Shown here: piece after piece, positions 24,119-31,665 of the stretch
Layout of the letters: every line of letters begins with the position of its first letter
Numbering within the stretch: position 1 is the stretch's first letter
Source of the DNA: Nonomuraea coxensis DSM 45129
GTDB taxonomy: Bacteria > Actinomycetota > Actinomycetes > Streptosporangiales > Streptosporangiaceae
Length of the DNA stretch: 64,000 nt
NCBI RefSeq assembly: GCF_019397265.1
Contig: NZ_CP068985.1
Coordinates: forward strand, 5,944,001-6,008,000
Direction: 5' to 3'
Notes under the pieces: generated by a model
What the model saw: the letters and a program-made list of their open reading frames with translations, nothing else
Databases searched by the model: none
What the model was told of the DNA's origin: nothing
Made by a program: the position numbers and the translations under genes

Positions 24119-25103
24119 CCCGTTTCACGGCCACCACGTCGTACGTCGTCTCCGGCGTGGGCGGTGTGGTGAAGCGGGCGTTCGGCAGGTAGAGCCGGTC
24201 ACCGAACGCGGCCACCGTCGTCGGCACGTCGAAGCGCGGGTCGGTGATCCGCCTGGCGATCCGGCCGGACGAGCCGTCCCGGGACAGGGCGATGACGGCG
24301 ATCGTGTTGAGGCGGTTCTGCACGGCGTACAGGGTCCGGCCGGACAGCAGCAGGCCGTCGCCGTTGGTCAGTGTCTCGCCGCCGAGGTCCACCTCGGTCG
24401 TGACGCCGGTCGCCGGGTCCGCCTCGAACAGCTTGCCGGTGTTGGACTGCACGATCAGCAGCGAGCGCCGGTCCGGGCTCGGGGCGATGCCGTTGGCGTT
24501 GTTGCCGGTGGTGTACTGGATGGCGCCGCTCAGCGGGATCGTGACCGCCTCGGCGGGCAGCGCGCCGCCCCGGCCGAGCGGCAGCTTGTACAGGACCGGG
24601 TTGGCGGAGTCGGTGAAGTAGGCCGCGTTCCCCATGAGGATCACGTCGTTGACGAAGGCGGTCCCGGTGGCCAGCCGGTACGACCTCAGCACCGCGCCGG
24701 TGCGCAGGTCGATCACGCGGGCGTCGCCGCCCGTCCCGCCGGCGGCGAACAACCGGCCGCGCCCGTCGGTCTTGAGCCCGAGCGTCGGCGTGCCGGGGCC
24801 CTTGCTGATCACCGAGCCTTCACCGGTGCGCAGGTCGGCCCGGTAGACGTCGCCGTTGGCGCGGGAGCCGAAGTACGCGTGGGGCCCCGGCCCGATCGCG
24901 ATCCCCTCCGGCTGGAAGCCGTCGGGCAGCGGGAAGGCCGCGGGCTTGGCGCCGGGCTGGAGAGCGCCGGGCTGGAGAGCGCCGGGCTGGAAAGCGCCGG
25001 GCTGGAAAGCGGTGGCCTGCGCGGGCTGGGCGCCGAGCAGGAGGACCCCTGCCAGGGGCACGATGAGCGCACGGAACGCGGTCGTGAGGATCGCGGGTCT
25101 CAT
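24108..25103 (-). CDS. Exported beta-propeller (SMP-30/NHL-like) protein with pentapeptide repeats
   Basis: A 331-residue exported protein. The signal peptide (ALIVPLAGVLLLGAQPAQA, about 11-29) is followed by a five-residue repeat (AFQPG/ALQPG, five copies, residues about 31-55). A beta-propeller then has blades such as GFQPEGIAIGPGPHAYFGS, GLKTDGRGRLFAAGGTGGDA, GNNANGIAPSPDRRSLLIV and LTNGDGLLLSGRTLYAVQN. The pattern matches SMP-30/gluconolactonase-like or NHL propellers, but catalytic metal ligands cannot be confirmed, so it may be a binding protein. ATG 25103 is chosen because it starts the signal peptide. Confidence 0.8.
   Translation of the reverse strand: MRPAILTTAFRALIVPLAGVLLLGAQPAQATAFQPGAFQPGALQPGALQPGAKPAAFPLPDGFQPEGIAIGPGPHAYFGSRANGDVYRADLRTGEGSVISKGPGTPTLGLKTDGRGRLFAAGGTGGDARVIDLRTGAVLRSYRLATGTAFVNDVILMGNAAYFTDSANPVLYKLPLGRGGALPAEAVTIPLSGAIQYTTGNNANGIAPSPDRRSLLIVQSNTGKLFEADPATGVTTEVDLGGETLTNGDGLLLSGRTLYAVQNRLNTIAVIALSRDGSSGRIARRITDPRFDVPTTVAAFGDRLYLPNARFTTPPTPETTYDVVAVKRVSS
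24951..25010 (-). repeat. Four tandem 15-bp repeats inside the propeller gene
   Basis: GCCGGGCTGGAGAGC (two copies) and GCCGGGCTGGAAAGC (two copies) run head to tail. On the minus strand they encode pentapeptides AFQPG and ALQPG just after the signal cleavage site. The repeat is in frame, so copy number can change spacer length without disrupting the protein. Confidence 0.85.
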
Positions 25104-25263
25104 GCGGCCCACGATGCCCGGACGCCGGGGCCGCGTTAAGTGCCGCGGCGGGCTTTCACAGCGAGTTCGGAGGAAGGGCGCGATGCCGGACCCGGCGACC
25201 GTCGCACGCTCGCGGTGTGGTCGGGGTAGGTTGGGCACCGAAGCCAACAAACGGGGTTAGATC

Positions 25264-25767
25264 ATGTCAAATGGTGCCCGTCATGCCCTCGGAGTGGTCG
25301 CCGGGCTGCTCCTTCCTCCTGTGGCGCTCGCCGGCCTCCTGTACGGCATCGGCGAGATCTCCTTCCAGACCCGCTCCGCGTTCCAGTTCCCGTGGTACGC
25401 CGCCGGCGTGCTGGCCGCCGCCGCGGTCGTCCTGGCCCTCCTCGCCGGCTCGCGGCTCTCGCCCGTCGCCTCGCTCCTCGGCGGGCTCGCGTACACCGCG
25501 CTGGGCCTGACGCCCCTGCTGGAGTTCTCGGGCGGGCCGCGGCTGGTGCCGCAGGGGATGCTGCCCGCGCGCGTCCACGAGGGTTACCTGGCCCTCGGCT
25601 ACTCGGGGGCGCTGCTGTTCGCGGGGGTGCTGCTGCTGACCGTCTCGCTGTTCCCGTCACGGTGGCGGGCGGCCGTTCCTGAGCCGCTCTCCGTGTCGCC
25701 CGCGTACGGACAGGGGACCTCTCCGTACCTGCCCGAGGACGCCACCAGGCCGATGTACCGCGAGTAG
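25264..25767 (+). CDS. Four-helix integral membrane protein, unknown function
   Basis: A 167-residue protein with four hydrophobic segments: about 7-28 (ALGVVAGLLLPPVALAGLLY), 43-62 (WYAAGVLAAAAVVLALLAG), 66-84 and 109-130 (LALGYSGALLFAGVLLLTVSL). A short cytosolic tail is rich in Pro, Tyr and Gly (VSPAYGQGTSPYLPEDATRP). No family can be named. It stands alone; the next gene on the strand starts about 100 bp later after a possible leader peptide. Confidence 0.7.
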   Translation: MSNGARHALGVVAGLLLPPVALAGLLYGIGEISFQTRSAFQFPWYAAGVLAAAAVVLALLAGSRLSPVASLLGGLAYTALGLTPLLEFSGGPRLVPQGMLPARVHEGYLALGYSGALLFAGVLLLTVSLFPSRWRAAVPEPLSVSPAYGQGTSPYLPEDATRPMYRE

Positions 25768-25796
25768 GCCGCGGACGGCCTGGCAGAATGCGGGCC

Positions 25797-25868
25797 ATGC
25801 GCGACACGAAGATCGACGACCTCCCGGCCGGCCGGACGCCCGCCGCCACACCTTCCCGGAGCGTGTGA
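25797..25868 (+). CDS. Possible 23-aa leader peptide overlapping the amidotransferase start
   Basis: ATG 25797 opens MRDTKIDDLPAGRTPAATPS followed by RSV and a TGA at 25866-25868. The TGA shares its A with the ATG of the amidotransferase gene (TGATG). The arrangement would couple translation of the downstream gene. There is no good ribosome-binding site before it, so it may be accidental. Confidence 0.3.
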   Translation: MRDTKIDDLPAGRTPAATPSRSV

Positions 25869-26602
25869 TGGGCAAGGTGCTGGTGGTGCAGAACAGCAGG
25901 AGCGGCGGCCCGAGCCGGGTGGGCGACTGGCTGGCGGACGCCGGCCACGAGCTGGACGTCGTGCTCGCCCACGAGGGCGCCCCGCTCCCTGACCGGCTGG
26001 AGCACGACGCCATGATCATGCTCGGCGGCGGCTACCTCCCGGGCGACGACGACCGGGCCCCCTGGCTGGCCGCCGCCCGCCGGCTGGTCGGTCAGGCGCT
26101 CGCGGAGGGCGTTCCGCTGCTCGGCATCTGCCTGGGCGGCCAGATGATCGCCGAGGTGGCGGGCGGCGAGGTCACCGGCGACACGGGCGCGCCCGAGAAC
26201 GGCAGCCTCCCCGTCACGATCCGGCCGGAGGCGGCGGCCGACCCGCTCTTCCACGGGCTGCCCCCGGTGGTGCCCGCCGTCGAGCACCACAAGGACGCGG
26301 TCACCGGGCTGCCGCCCGGCGCGGTGTGGCTGGCCGAGACGGCGGCCTGCCCCTACCAGGCGTTCCGGGTGGGCGAGCGGGCCTGGGGGGTGCAGTTCCA
26401 TCCCGAGGTGCTGCCCGCGCGCATCCGCGAGTGGGAGGCCGACGGCTTCGATCCCGCAGAGGTCCACGCGCGGGCGGTGGCCGACGAGCCGGTGTCCACC
26501 CCGATCTGGCGCATGGTGACCCTGCGCTTCGCGGCCCTGGTCGCCGAGCACGCCGCGGCCAGGGAGGCGGCTAACCCGCGTAGGAGTCCCAGCCGAGCTT
26601 GA
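25868..26602 (+). CDS. Class I glutamine amidotransferase-like protein
   Basis: A 244-residue stand-alone amidotransferase of the GMP-synthase-like class (PuuD/GuaA-type fold). The nucleophile elbow is LLGICLGGQMIAE (Cys88) and the catalytic His/Glu pair is in WGVQFHPEV (His178, Glu180). MLGGGYLPGDDDRAPWL gives the oxyanion region. The N-terminus (MGKVLVVQNSRSGGPSRVGD) resembles actinobacterial 'type 1 glutamine amidotransferase' proteins whose amide acceptor is unknown. GGAG lies six nt before ATG 25868; a GTG at 25865 is also possible. It converges with a TauE/SafE gene (32-nt overlap). Confidence 0.87.
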   Translation: MGKVLVVQNSRSGGPSRVGDWLADAGHELDVVLAHEGAPLPDRLEHDAMIMLGGGYLPGDDDRAPWLAAARRLVGQALAEGVPLLGICLGGQMIAEVAGGEVTGDTGAPENGSLPVTIRPEAAADPLFHGLPPVVPAVEHHKDAVTGLPPGAVWLAETAACPYQAFRVGERAWGVQFHPEVLPARIREWEADGFDPAEVHARAVADEPVSTPIWRMVTLRFAALVAEHAAAREAANPRRSPSRA

Positions 26603-27311
26603 CCGCCACCGCGACCCCGCAGACGGCGGCCAGGTACCGCAGGCTGTGACCGGGCAGGCGGCGGGCGATCTTGGGGCCGATCCAGCCACCCAGCAGGAAG
26701 CCCGCCGCCAGCGGCACGGCCGCGGCCCAGTCCACCGGGCCGAACAGCGCGAAGCCGAGGGCGGCGACCGCGTTCGCCAGGCCGGACAGCACGTTCTTCA
26801 TCGCGTTCAGCTTGGCGTCGCGATGGGCGAACATCGAGGAGAGCACGGCGAACAGCAGGATGCCGCCGGCCGCGCCGAAGTAGCCGACGTAGATCGTGAC
26901 GGCGAACAGCGCGATCCGCCCGAGCACCCCGTGCTCGCCGCGCGCCTCGCGCGAAGGCGGGCGGGCCAGCAGGAGCGAGGCCATCCCGATCAGCCAGGGC
27001 GCGATGAGCTCGAACGTCCGCGCCGGGGTCACCAGCAGCAGGAGCGCGCCGGTCGCGCCGCCCAGCGCGGCGACCGGGCCGAGGCGCAGCATCGTGCGCC
27101 CCTCCCCCGCGAGCTCGGGACGGGAGCCCGCCGCCGCGCCGATGCCGGTGAAGACGAGGGCGACGGTGTTGGTGACGTTCGCGGTCAGCGGGGGCAGCCC
27201 GAAGGCGAGCAGGGCGGGGTAGGAGACGATCGAGGCGAGACTGACGACCGTGCTCACCACTCCGGCCGCGACACCGGTGGCGAGCAGGCCGAGCACATCT
27301 CCGACGATCAC
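26571..27311 (-). CDS. TauE/SafE family sulfite/anion exporter
   Basis: A 246-residue polytopic membrane protein with about eight hydrophobic helices. TauE/SafE signatures are visible in both halves: SYPALLAFGLPPLTANVTNT and AAGSRPEL in the first, then IYVGYFGAAGGILLFAVLSS, NAMKNVLSGLANAVAALGFA and AGFLLGGWIGPKIARRLPG in the second. The family moves sulfite, sulfoacetate, taurine breakdown products or similar organic anions. No sulfur-metabolism gene is near, so the substrate is unknown. The 3' end overlaps the amidotransferase by 32 nt. Confidence 0.88.
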   Translation of the reverse strand: MIVGDVLGLLATGVAAGVVSTVVSLASIVSYPALLAFGLPPLTANVTNTVALVFTGIGAAAGSRPELAGEGRTMLRLGPVAALGGATGALLLLVTPARTFELIAPWLIGMASLLLARPPSREARGEHGVLGRIALFAVTIYVGYFGAAGGILLFAVLSSMFAHRDAKLNAMKNVLSGLANAVAALGFALFGPVDWAAAVPLAAGFLLGGWIGPKIARRLPGHSLRYLAAVCGVAVAVKLGWDSYAG

Positions 27312-27411
27312 CCGGTCATGCTAGTGACCGGTCCTTTTCGTCCGTGCCGCCGGGGCGGCAGGAACGTCCGCCGGGCGCCGTCGTCCAGGTCCAGGGCGTA
27401 CGCTGTGCCGG

Positions 27412-28080
27412 ATGCGAGTACAGCGGCTTCATCCGTGGCCGGCCACGGCCGAGGAGGCGGAGGCCATCCAGGACCGGCTCCGCCCGCGCGTCGAACTGTC
27501 CGGGCCCACCTCCTTCGGCCTGGTGGCGGGCCTGGACGTGCACTACCACGGGGCCGGCGGCGGCGATGACGCGCTGACGGCCGCCGTGGCCGTCCTGGAT
27601 CCCGGCACGCTCGCCGTGGCCGAGCAGGTGGTGGTGCGCGGGAAGGCGGCGTTCCCGTACGTGCCGGGGCTGTTCGCCTTCCGCGAGCTGCCCGCGCTCG
27701 TCGAGGCCCTCGAACGGCTCACCGTCACGCCCGACCTGCTGGTGTGCGACGGGTACGGCCTGGCGCACCCGCGCGGGTTCGGGCTGGCGTGTCATCTCGG
27801 CGTGCTGACCGGGCTGCCCGCCCTGGGGGTGGGCAAGACGCCCTTCGTCGGGACGCACGAGCCGCCGGGGCCGGAGCGGGGGGACTGGACGCCGATCACG
27901 CACGGCGGCGCCGTGGTGGGCCGCGCCCTGCGCACGCGACCGGGCGTCAAGCCGGTGTACGTCTCCCAGGGACACCGCGTCTCCCTGGACACCGTCACCG
28001 CCGAGGTCCTGCGCCTGACCCCCCGCTACCGCCTCCCCGAGCCGATCCGCCACGCCGACCACCTCGCCCGCCTCTCCTGA
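27412..28080 (+). CDS. nfi: Endonuclease V (deoxyinosine 3' endonuclease)
   Basis: A 222-residue DNA repair nuclease that cuts near deoxyinosine. The catalytic acidic residue in GLVAGLDVHYHG (Asp43) is followed by YVPGLFAFRELPALVEALER. DLLVCDGYGLAHPRGFGLACH (second metal Asp and conserved His/Arg), GVGKTPFVG and PGVKPVYVSQGHRVSLDT follow. Length and motif order match the family. ATG 27412 is used. It stands alone, converging with a small membrane protein. Confidence 0.93.
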   Translation: MRVQRLHPWPATAEEAEAIQDRLRPRVELSGPTSFGLVAGLDVHYHGAGGGDDALTAAVAVLDPGTLAVAEQVVVRGKAAFPYVPGLFAFRELPALVEALERLTVTPDLLVCDGYGLAHPRGFGLACHLGVLTGLPALGVGKTPFVGTHEPPGPERGDWTPITHGGAVVGRALRTRPGVKPVYVSQGHRVSLDTVTAEVLRLTPRYRLPEPIRHADHLARLS

Positions 28081-28102
28081 CCTCGCGCGGGTCCTCCCGC
28101 GC

Positions 28103-28480
28103 TCAGCGGCGCCAGGCGGCGACCATCAGCCACACGCTGAGGCCGAGCAGCGTCATCCCGAGCGGCACGTGCACGGCCACGGCCCCCGTCCCGCCGAGCA
28201 TCGACTGCACCATCCCGAGCAGCAGGATCCCCAGCGACACCAGGGCCGGCCAGCCCGCCCCGCGCCCCGGCCGCCACAGCAGCACGGCGGAGACGAGCAG
28301 GGCGAGCCCCAGCACGTGCACGGCCCCTGCCCCCGAGGCGTGCATCCCCGCTCCGGCCCCGCTCATGAGCTGCCCGGCCGTCACCCCCTGCGCCAGCACG
28401 GCCAGCGCGTTCAGCACCGTCACGGCCCGGAACGCGGTCACGTAGCCGCTGCTCCTCACGGCCGCCTGCGTGGTCACCAC
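28103..28480 (-). CDS. Small four-helix membrane protein
   Basis: A 125-residue protein with four hydrophobic helices (about 15-40, 50-68, 78-98 and 100-122: VLGLALLVSAVLLWRPG, ALVSLGILLLGMVQSMLGG, VHVPLGMTLLGLSVWLMVAA). His residues fall in or near helices (GMHASGAGAVHVLG; AVHVPLG). The fold resembles small COX15/cytochrome-b561-like or DUF2231-type proteins, but no firm family match can be made. GTG 28480 has AGGAG seven nt upstream. It diverges from a small basic protein. Confidence 0.65.
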   Translation of the reverse strand: MVTTQAAVRSSGYVTAFRAVTVLNALAVLAQGVTAGQLMSGAGAGMHASGAGAVHVLGLALLVSAVLLWRPGRGAGWPALVSLGILLLGMVQSMLGGTGAVAVHVPLGMTLLGLSVWLMVAAWRR

Positions 28481-28510
28481 GGGCACTCTCCTTCGACGTC
28501 TCCCGCGAAC

Positions 28511-28663
28511 ATGACCACCAGGATCGTGCCGGGCGGGCGGCCCGGGCATCCGCCGCGGGTCGTGGTCACCACTACGCCCCAGGGCGTACGCCGCGGGAGG
28601 GCCTTCGCGCACGCCGACAAGGTCATGGAGGCCCAGGACCGCTGGACCGACCCGCTGTCCTGA
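28511..28663 (+). CDS. 50-aa basic hypothetical protein
   Basis: ATG 28511 opens MTTRIVPGGRPGHPPRVVVT and continues with a basic region and an amphipathic end (DKVMEAQDRWTDPLS). Third-position G/C is high. No ribosome-binding site is clear and no family is recognised. Its start is 30 bp from the divergent membrane-protein start. Confidence 0.4.
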   Translation: MTTRIVPGGRPGHPPRVVVTTTPQGVRRGRAFAHADKVMEAQDRWTDPLS

Positions 28664-28701
28664 ACTTCCCGTCTCCTTTCCGTTAGCGAGCCACTACTCT
28701 A

Positions 28702-28740
28702 GGTAACTAAAGGTCGACCGATCGTTACCGAGAGTTACCC
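28702..28740. promoter_or_regulatory. Repeated GGTAAC/GTTACC hexamers before a small exported protein gene
   Basis: GGTAAC at 28702-28707, then GTTACC at 28724-28729 and 28735-28740. The first two form an inverted repeat with a 16-bp spacer; the third lies 10 nt before ATG 28751, just before AGGAGG. The stretch is markedly less G/C-rich than its surroundings. This is a plausible regulator-binding or promoter region; the factor is unknown. Confidence 0.4.
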
Positions 28741-28750
28741 AGGAGGTTCC

Positions 28751-28960
28751 ATGCTCCCCAGCCCCCGCAGAGCCGTCGCGGCCGCGATCATCGCCGGTGG
28801 CCTCGGCCTGCTCGCCGCGCCGGCCGCCCAGGCGGTCGTCGATCCCTTCGCCGTGAGCGCCTGCCTCACCGGCGCCACGGCCGACGTCGCCACCCTCGTC
28901 GACCCGGCCGCGCCCGGCGTCCCCGCCGAGGTGCCCGCCGTGTCCTGCCTCCAGCCCTGA
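28751..28960 (+). CDS. Small exported protein, 69 aa
   Basis: A clear Sec signal peptide (RRAVAAAIIAGGLGLLAAPAAQA, residues about 6-28) precedes a mature chain of about 41 residues. This has two cysteines (VSACLTGATADVATLVDP and VSCLQP), probably one disulfide. A perfect AGGAGG sits 5 nt before the ATG. The layout resembles small surface-associated secreted proteins of actinomycetes, but it does not carry the chaplin consensus. It is the first of a plus-strand run of small exported proteins around the YqhA-type gene. Confidence 0.75.
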   Translation: MLPSPRRAVAAAIIAGGLGLLAAPAAQAVVDPFAVSACLTGATADVATLVDPAAPGVPAEVPAVSCLQP

Positions 28961-29033
28961 CCGACCCTCACTCCCCCTCCCCCCTCCGCCCCCTCCCGGC
29001 CACCACGCAGACGAGCAGCAGCAAGGAGATCCG

Positions 29034-29183
29034 TTGAAGGCCAGATCCCTGACTTTCGTCGCCGCCTTCGCGCTGGCCACGGCCATCGCACCTCCCGTCC
29101 TCCTCGACCACCTCGGCCAGGGCTCCCCTCCCCTGGTCGACGTCGAGGCGTGGGTCCAGCACGTCAACGTCCTGACGTCGTAG
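29034..29183 (+). CDS. 49-aa exported or membrane peptide
   Basis: TTG 29034 has AAGGAG seven nt upstream. It opens LKARSLTFVAAFALATAIAP, a short signal/anchor sequence, followed by about 28 mature residues ending VEAWVQHVNVLTS. The stop lies 5 nt before the ATG of the YqhA-type gene, so the two are almost certainly cotranscribed. No family is recognised. Confidence 0.6.
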   Translation: MKARSLTFVAAFALATAIAPPVLLDHLGQGSPPLVDVEAWVQHVNVLTS

Positions 29184-29188
29184 TGGGC

Positions 29189-29806
29189 ATGGCTCAACTG
29201 TCCGTGGCGCCCTCGCAGGGGGCGCCACGGTCGGTGCTCACCCGGGTCGGCTACGTGATGTTCCTCAGCCGCTGGATCCAGGTGCCGCTCTACCTCGGGC
29301 TGATCGTCGCCCAGATCGTGTACGTGTGGCGCTTCATGGTGGAGCTCGCCCACCTGGTCCACCTCGGGTTCGGCGGCTCGCCGCCGGAAACCGTGATCAT
29401 GCTCATCGTCCTCGGGCTGGTGGACGTGGTGATGATCTCCAATCTGCTGATCATGGTGATCGTGGGCGGTTACGAGACGTTCGTCTCCCGGCTGCGCATC
29501 GAGGGCCACCCCGACCAGCCGCAGTGGCTCTCGCACGTCAACGCCAACGTGCTCAAGGTCAAGCTGGCGATGGCGATCATCGGCATCTCCGGCATCCACC
29601 TCCTGCAGATCTTCATCAACGCCGGCCTACCGGCCATCACCGACAGGGAGTTGCTGTGGAAGACCCTCATACACCTGACCTTCGTGGTCTCGGCCGTGGC
29701 GCTCGCCCTGATCGACCGGGTCATGCATTCGGGGCGCTCGCAGCCCGACCGCGGCGACCAGGGCGGGCGGCCCGCCGAACGTCCCCAGGAGCGGCTGATC
29801 GCCTGA
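29189..29806 (+). CDS. yqhA: YqhA-family (UPF0114) inner membrane protein
   Basis: A 205-residue protein with four hydrophobic segments. The UPF0114 pattern is clear: FLSRWIQVPLYLGLIVAQIV, VIMLIVLGLVDVVMISNLLI, MVIVGGYETFVSRL, WLSHVNANVLKVKLAMAIIG, SGIHLLQIFINA and the closing LIHLTFVVSAVALALIDRVM. The family's function is unknown. Actinobacterial members usually stand alone; here it is embedded among genes for tiny exported proteins, suggesting a role at the cell envelope. ATG 29189 follows the upstream stop by 5 nt. Confidence 0.88.
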   Translation: MAQLSVAPSQGAPRSVLTRVGYVMFLSRWIQVPLYLGLIVAQIVYVWRFMVELAHLVHLGFGGSPPETVIMLIVLGLVDVVMISNLLIMVIVGGYETFVSRLRIEGHPDQPQWLSHVNANVLKVKLAMAIIGISGIHLLQIFINAGLPAITDRELLWKTLIHLTFVVSAVALALIDRVMHSGRSQPDRGDQGGRPAERPQERLIA

Positions 29807-29817
29807 CATCCGGGCCT

Positions 29818-30105
29818 GTGGGCGGGCAGGCGCCCGGGACCGGGTTGATCGGCGGATCCCGGGCCGGGCTCGTCCGTGGGCTGCTCGGCGGGGCCGGGGC
29901 GCTGGTGCAGCTCTGGCCCGGGGCGGCGCAGGCCGGCACGGGCCGCCCGGGTCCGCCGCCCCTGGTCGGCGACGTCACCGTCTTCAACGACGAGATCGTC
30001 GAGCCCGTGTCGGTGCCGGTGAGCACGTGCGGCGGCGTCTCGCTGTTCGCGCAGGCGCCCTCCGGCTGCAAGGACACCTCCCGCGTCTCCGACGACGACG
30101 CCTGA
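29818..30105 (+). CDS. Small exported protein with two Cys, 95 aa
   Basis: GTG 29818 is the first good in-frame start. A weakly hydrophobic N-terminus with AALVQLWPGAAQA-like character (residues about 25-43) could serve for export. The mature part carries VTVFNDEIVEPVSVPVSTCG and SLFAQAPSGCKDTS, two cysteines 14 residues apart. The alternating hydrophobic PVSVPVSTCG stretch recalls chaplin-type segments (PVNVCGN), but the consensus is not met. It lies 11 bp after yqhA and ends before a strong hairpin, closing the operon. Confidence 0.55.
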   Translation: MGGQAPGTGLIGGSRAGLVRGLLGGAGALVQLWPGAAQAGTGRPGPPPLVGDVTVFNDEIVEPVSVPVSTCGGVSLFAQAPSGCKDTSRVSDDDA

Positions 30106-30154
30106 CCCCCGCCCGGCCCCCGCCTGACCCCCCGTCCCACCGGACCATCCCCTG

Positions 30155-30192
30155 GGCCGGGCCCGCCCGACACCCCGCGGGCGGGCCCGGCC
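30155..30192. terminator. Terminator closing the 28.7-30.1 kb operon
   Basis: GGCCGGGCCCGCCCG (30155-30169) pairs perfectly with 30178-30192 over 15 bp, with an 8-nt loop. It lies between the convergent small exported protein gene and the HAD phosphatase gene and probably serves both. Confidence 0.8.
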
Positions 30193-30218
30193 GTTCCGCA
30201 CGCCCGGCGCCGCGCGGC

Positions 30219-31013
30219 TCAGGCGTACAGGCGTTCCAGCACCGCGGCGACGCCGTGCTCGTCGTTCGAGAGGGTGCGGCGCGGCACCGACGCGAGCACC
30301 GTCCGATGCGCGTTGGCCATCGCGTACCCCAGCCCCGCGTACGTCAGGACCGCCAGGTCGTTCGGCATGTCACCGAAGGCCACCACCTCGCTCGCCGGCA
30401 CGCCCCGCGCCCGGCAGAGCCGGTCCAGCGCGGCGGCCTTGGTCACCCCCGGCGCGCTGATCTCGACGAGCCCGCCGTCGCCCGACTGCGTGATCTCGGC
30501 CAGACCCTTCATGGCCGCCAGCACGGCGGCGATCATCTCGTCGGCGGTGTGCGCCGGCGAGTGGGCGAGCAGCTTGACGATGGGCTCCGCCTCCTCCATG
30601 ACCGAGACGACCTCACGGTGGAACGCCAGGTCCTCGGGGACGCGCCGGGTGTAGCCGGCCTCGGCCAGCACCCCGCGGCCCGTCTCGACGGCCAGCCCGA
30701 CGCCCGGCAGGGCCTCGGCCAGGGCGCGCGCGGCCCGGCGGGCGGCGCCGGGGTCGAGCGGCAGGCTCTCGATGATCTCGTCGGTGTCCAGGTCGTAGAC
30801 GACGGCCCCGTTGCTGCAGATCGCGGTGCCCGTCACGCCCGCCTGCTCGGCGATCGGGCGCACGCCTCGCGGCGGCCTGGCGGTGACGAGGACGATCTCG
30901 GCGCCGGCCGCGCGGGCCAGCCGGAGCGCGTCCCTGGTGCGGGGCGAGACGGCGCGCTCGGAGGTCAGCAGGGTGCCGTCGAGATCGGTGGCGACGATGC
31001 GGGGAGGAGTCAC
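30219..31013 (-). CDS. Cof-type HAD-IIB sugar-phosphate phosphatase
   Basis: A 264-residue HAD hydrolase. Motif I is IVATDLDGTLLTSERAVSP (nucleophile Asp9 and Asp11). Motif II is IVLVTARPPRG, and the late Lys is in SAPGVTKAAALDRLC. Motif IV is VAFGDMPNDLAVLTYAGLGYAMANAH. The C2B cap between about residues 80 and 190 marks the Cof/YbiV type, which dephosphorylates sugar phosphates or flavin precursors. Start GTG 31013 has a weak ribosome-binding site. It stands alone, so the physiological substrate is unknown. Confidence 0.9.
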   Translation of the reverse strand: MTPPRIVATDLDGTLLTSERAVSPRTRDALRLARAAGAEIVLVTARPPRGVRPIAEQAGVTGTAICSNGAVVYDLDTDEIIESLPLDPGAARRAARALAEALPGVGLAVETGRGVLAEAGYTRRVPEDLAFHREVVSVMEEAEPIVKLLAHSPAHTADEMIAAVLAAMKGLAEITQSGDGGLVEISAPGVTKAAALDRLCRARGVPASEVVAFGDMPNDLAVLTYAGLGYAMANAHRTVLASVPRRTLSNDEHGVAAVLERLYA

Positions 31014-31067
31014 GGACGTAAGGTACGCGAGAGCCGCCCCCGGCGGGCCTCGCCGGACTGCCAGGTC

Positions 31068-31544
31068 TCACATGCGCATCTCCGACGGAAGCCTGGCGGT
31101 CGCGTTCATCAGCTCCACGCCGATCAGCCGCCCCTTGTCGCCGTAGTCGAGCACGGCGTCCTCGGCCACCACCTGGCGGGTGGCCTCGCCCGGCGAGATC
31201 TCGTGTTTCATCGCGATGTAGGCGACGTCGTGCTTCTTGTCCCAGGTGACCCAGACGGTCTGCGCGCGGGGCCCCGGCGACGCCTCCTCCCAGCTCAGCA
31301 GCCCTTCCCTGGCCTCGTGCGAGCCGGTGACCGCGGCCCGCACCATCGCGAGCGCCAGCTCGGCCGCGCCCAGCGAGTCGGGCCCCGTGACCTTCCTCTC
31401 GTGTTCCCACCCGTCGAGCCCGTCGATGCGGTAGGGGCACGACCACTCCCCCGTCGGCTCCTCGTACGGCATGCCGACCGTGACGACCACGTCACGGGGC
31501 GGATCGCTGCGCAGCGCCAGCACCCGGTGGGCGATCTCGTACAT
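31068..31544 (-). CDS. DUF6968-like plus DUF2283 domain protein
   Basis: A 158-residue protein that appears to join two small domains. The N-terminal half (about 1-85; VVVTVGMPYEEPTGEWSCPY, RIDGLDGWEHERKVTGPDSL, GAAELALAMVRAAVTGSH) resembles the DUF6968 fold. The C-terminal half (about 95-155) has the DUF2283 pattern: VWVTWDKKHDVAYIAMKHEI, AEDAVLDYGDKGRLIGVELM. Neither has a known biochemical role; DUF2283 proteins often sit near toxin-antitoxin or accessory genes. ATG 31544 is the natural start. It diverges from pyrF. Confidence 0.65.
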   Translation of the reverse strand: MYEIAHRVLALRSDPPRDVVVTVGMPYEEPTGEWSCPYRIDGLDGWEHERKVTGPDSLGAAELALAMVRAAVTGSHEAREGLLSWEEASPGPRAQTVWVTWDKKHDVAYIAMKHEISPGEATRQVVAEDAVLDYGDKGRLIGVELMNATARLPSEMRM

Positions 31545-31665
31545 GCTTGCTGCCTTACCCCTGCCGCCGCCCCCGGAAGACAGGTGAACGGGAACGGTCG
31601 GTCTCCTGTTCACCCGGACGGCCCGTCCCGTAGGGTCGCCGCATAACCGTGCGAAGGGGTTCACC

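Noticed and set aside
24951..25010. CRISPR-like short repeats
   Set aside because: Units are contiguous 15-mers without spacers and encode an in-frame pentapeptide repeat.
29818..30105. Chaplin assignment for the 95-aa exported protein
   Set aside because: Only a short PVSVPVSTCG stretch resembles chaplins; cysteine spacing and the rest of the domain do not fit.
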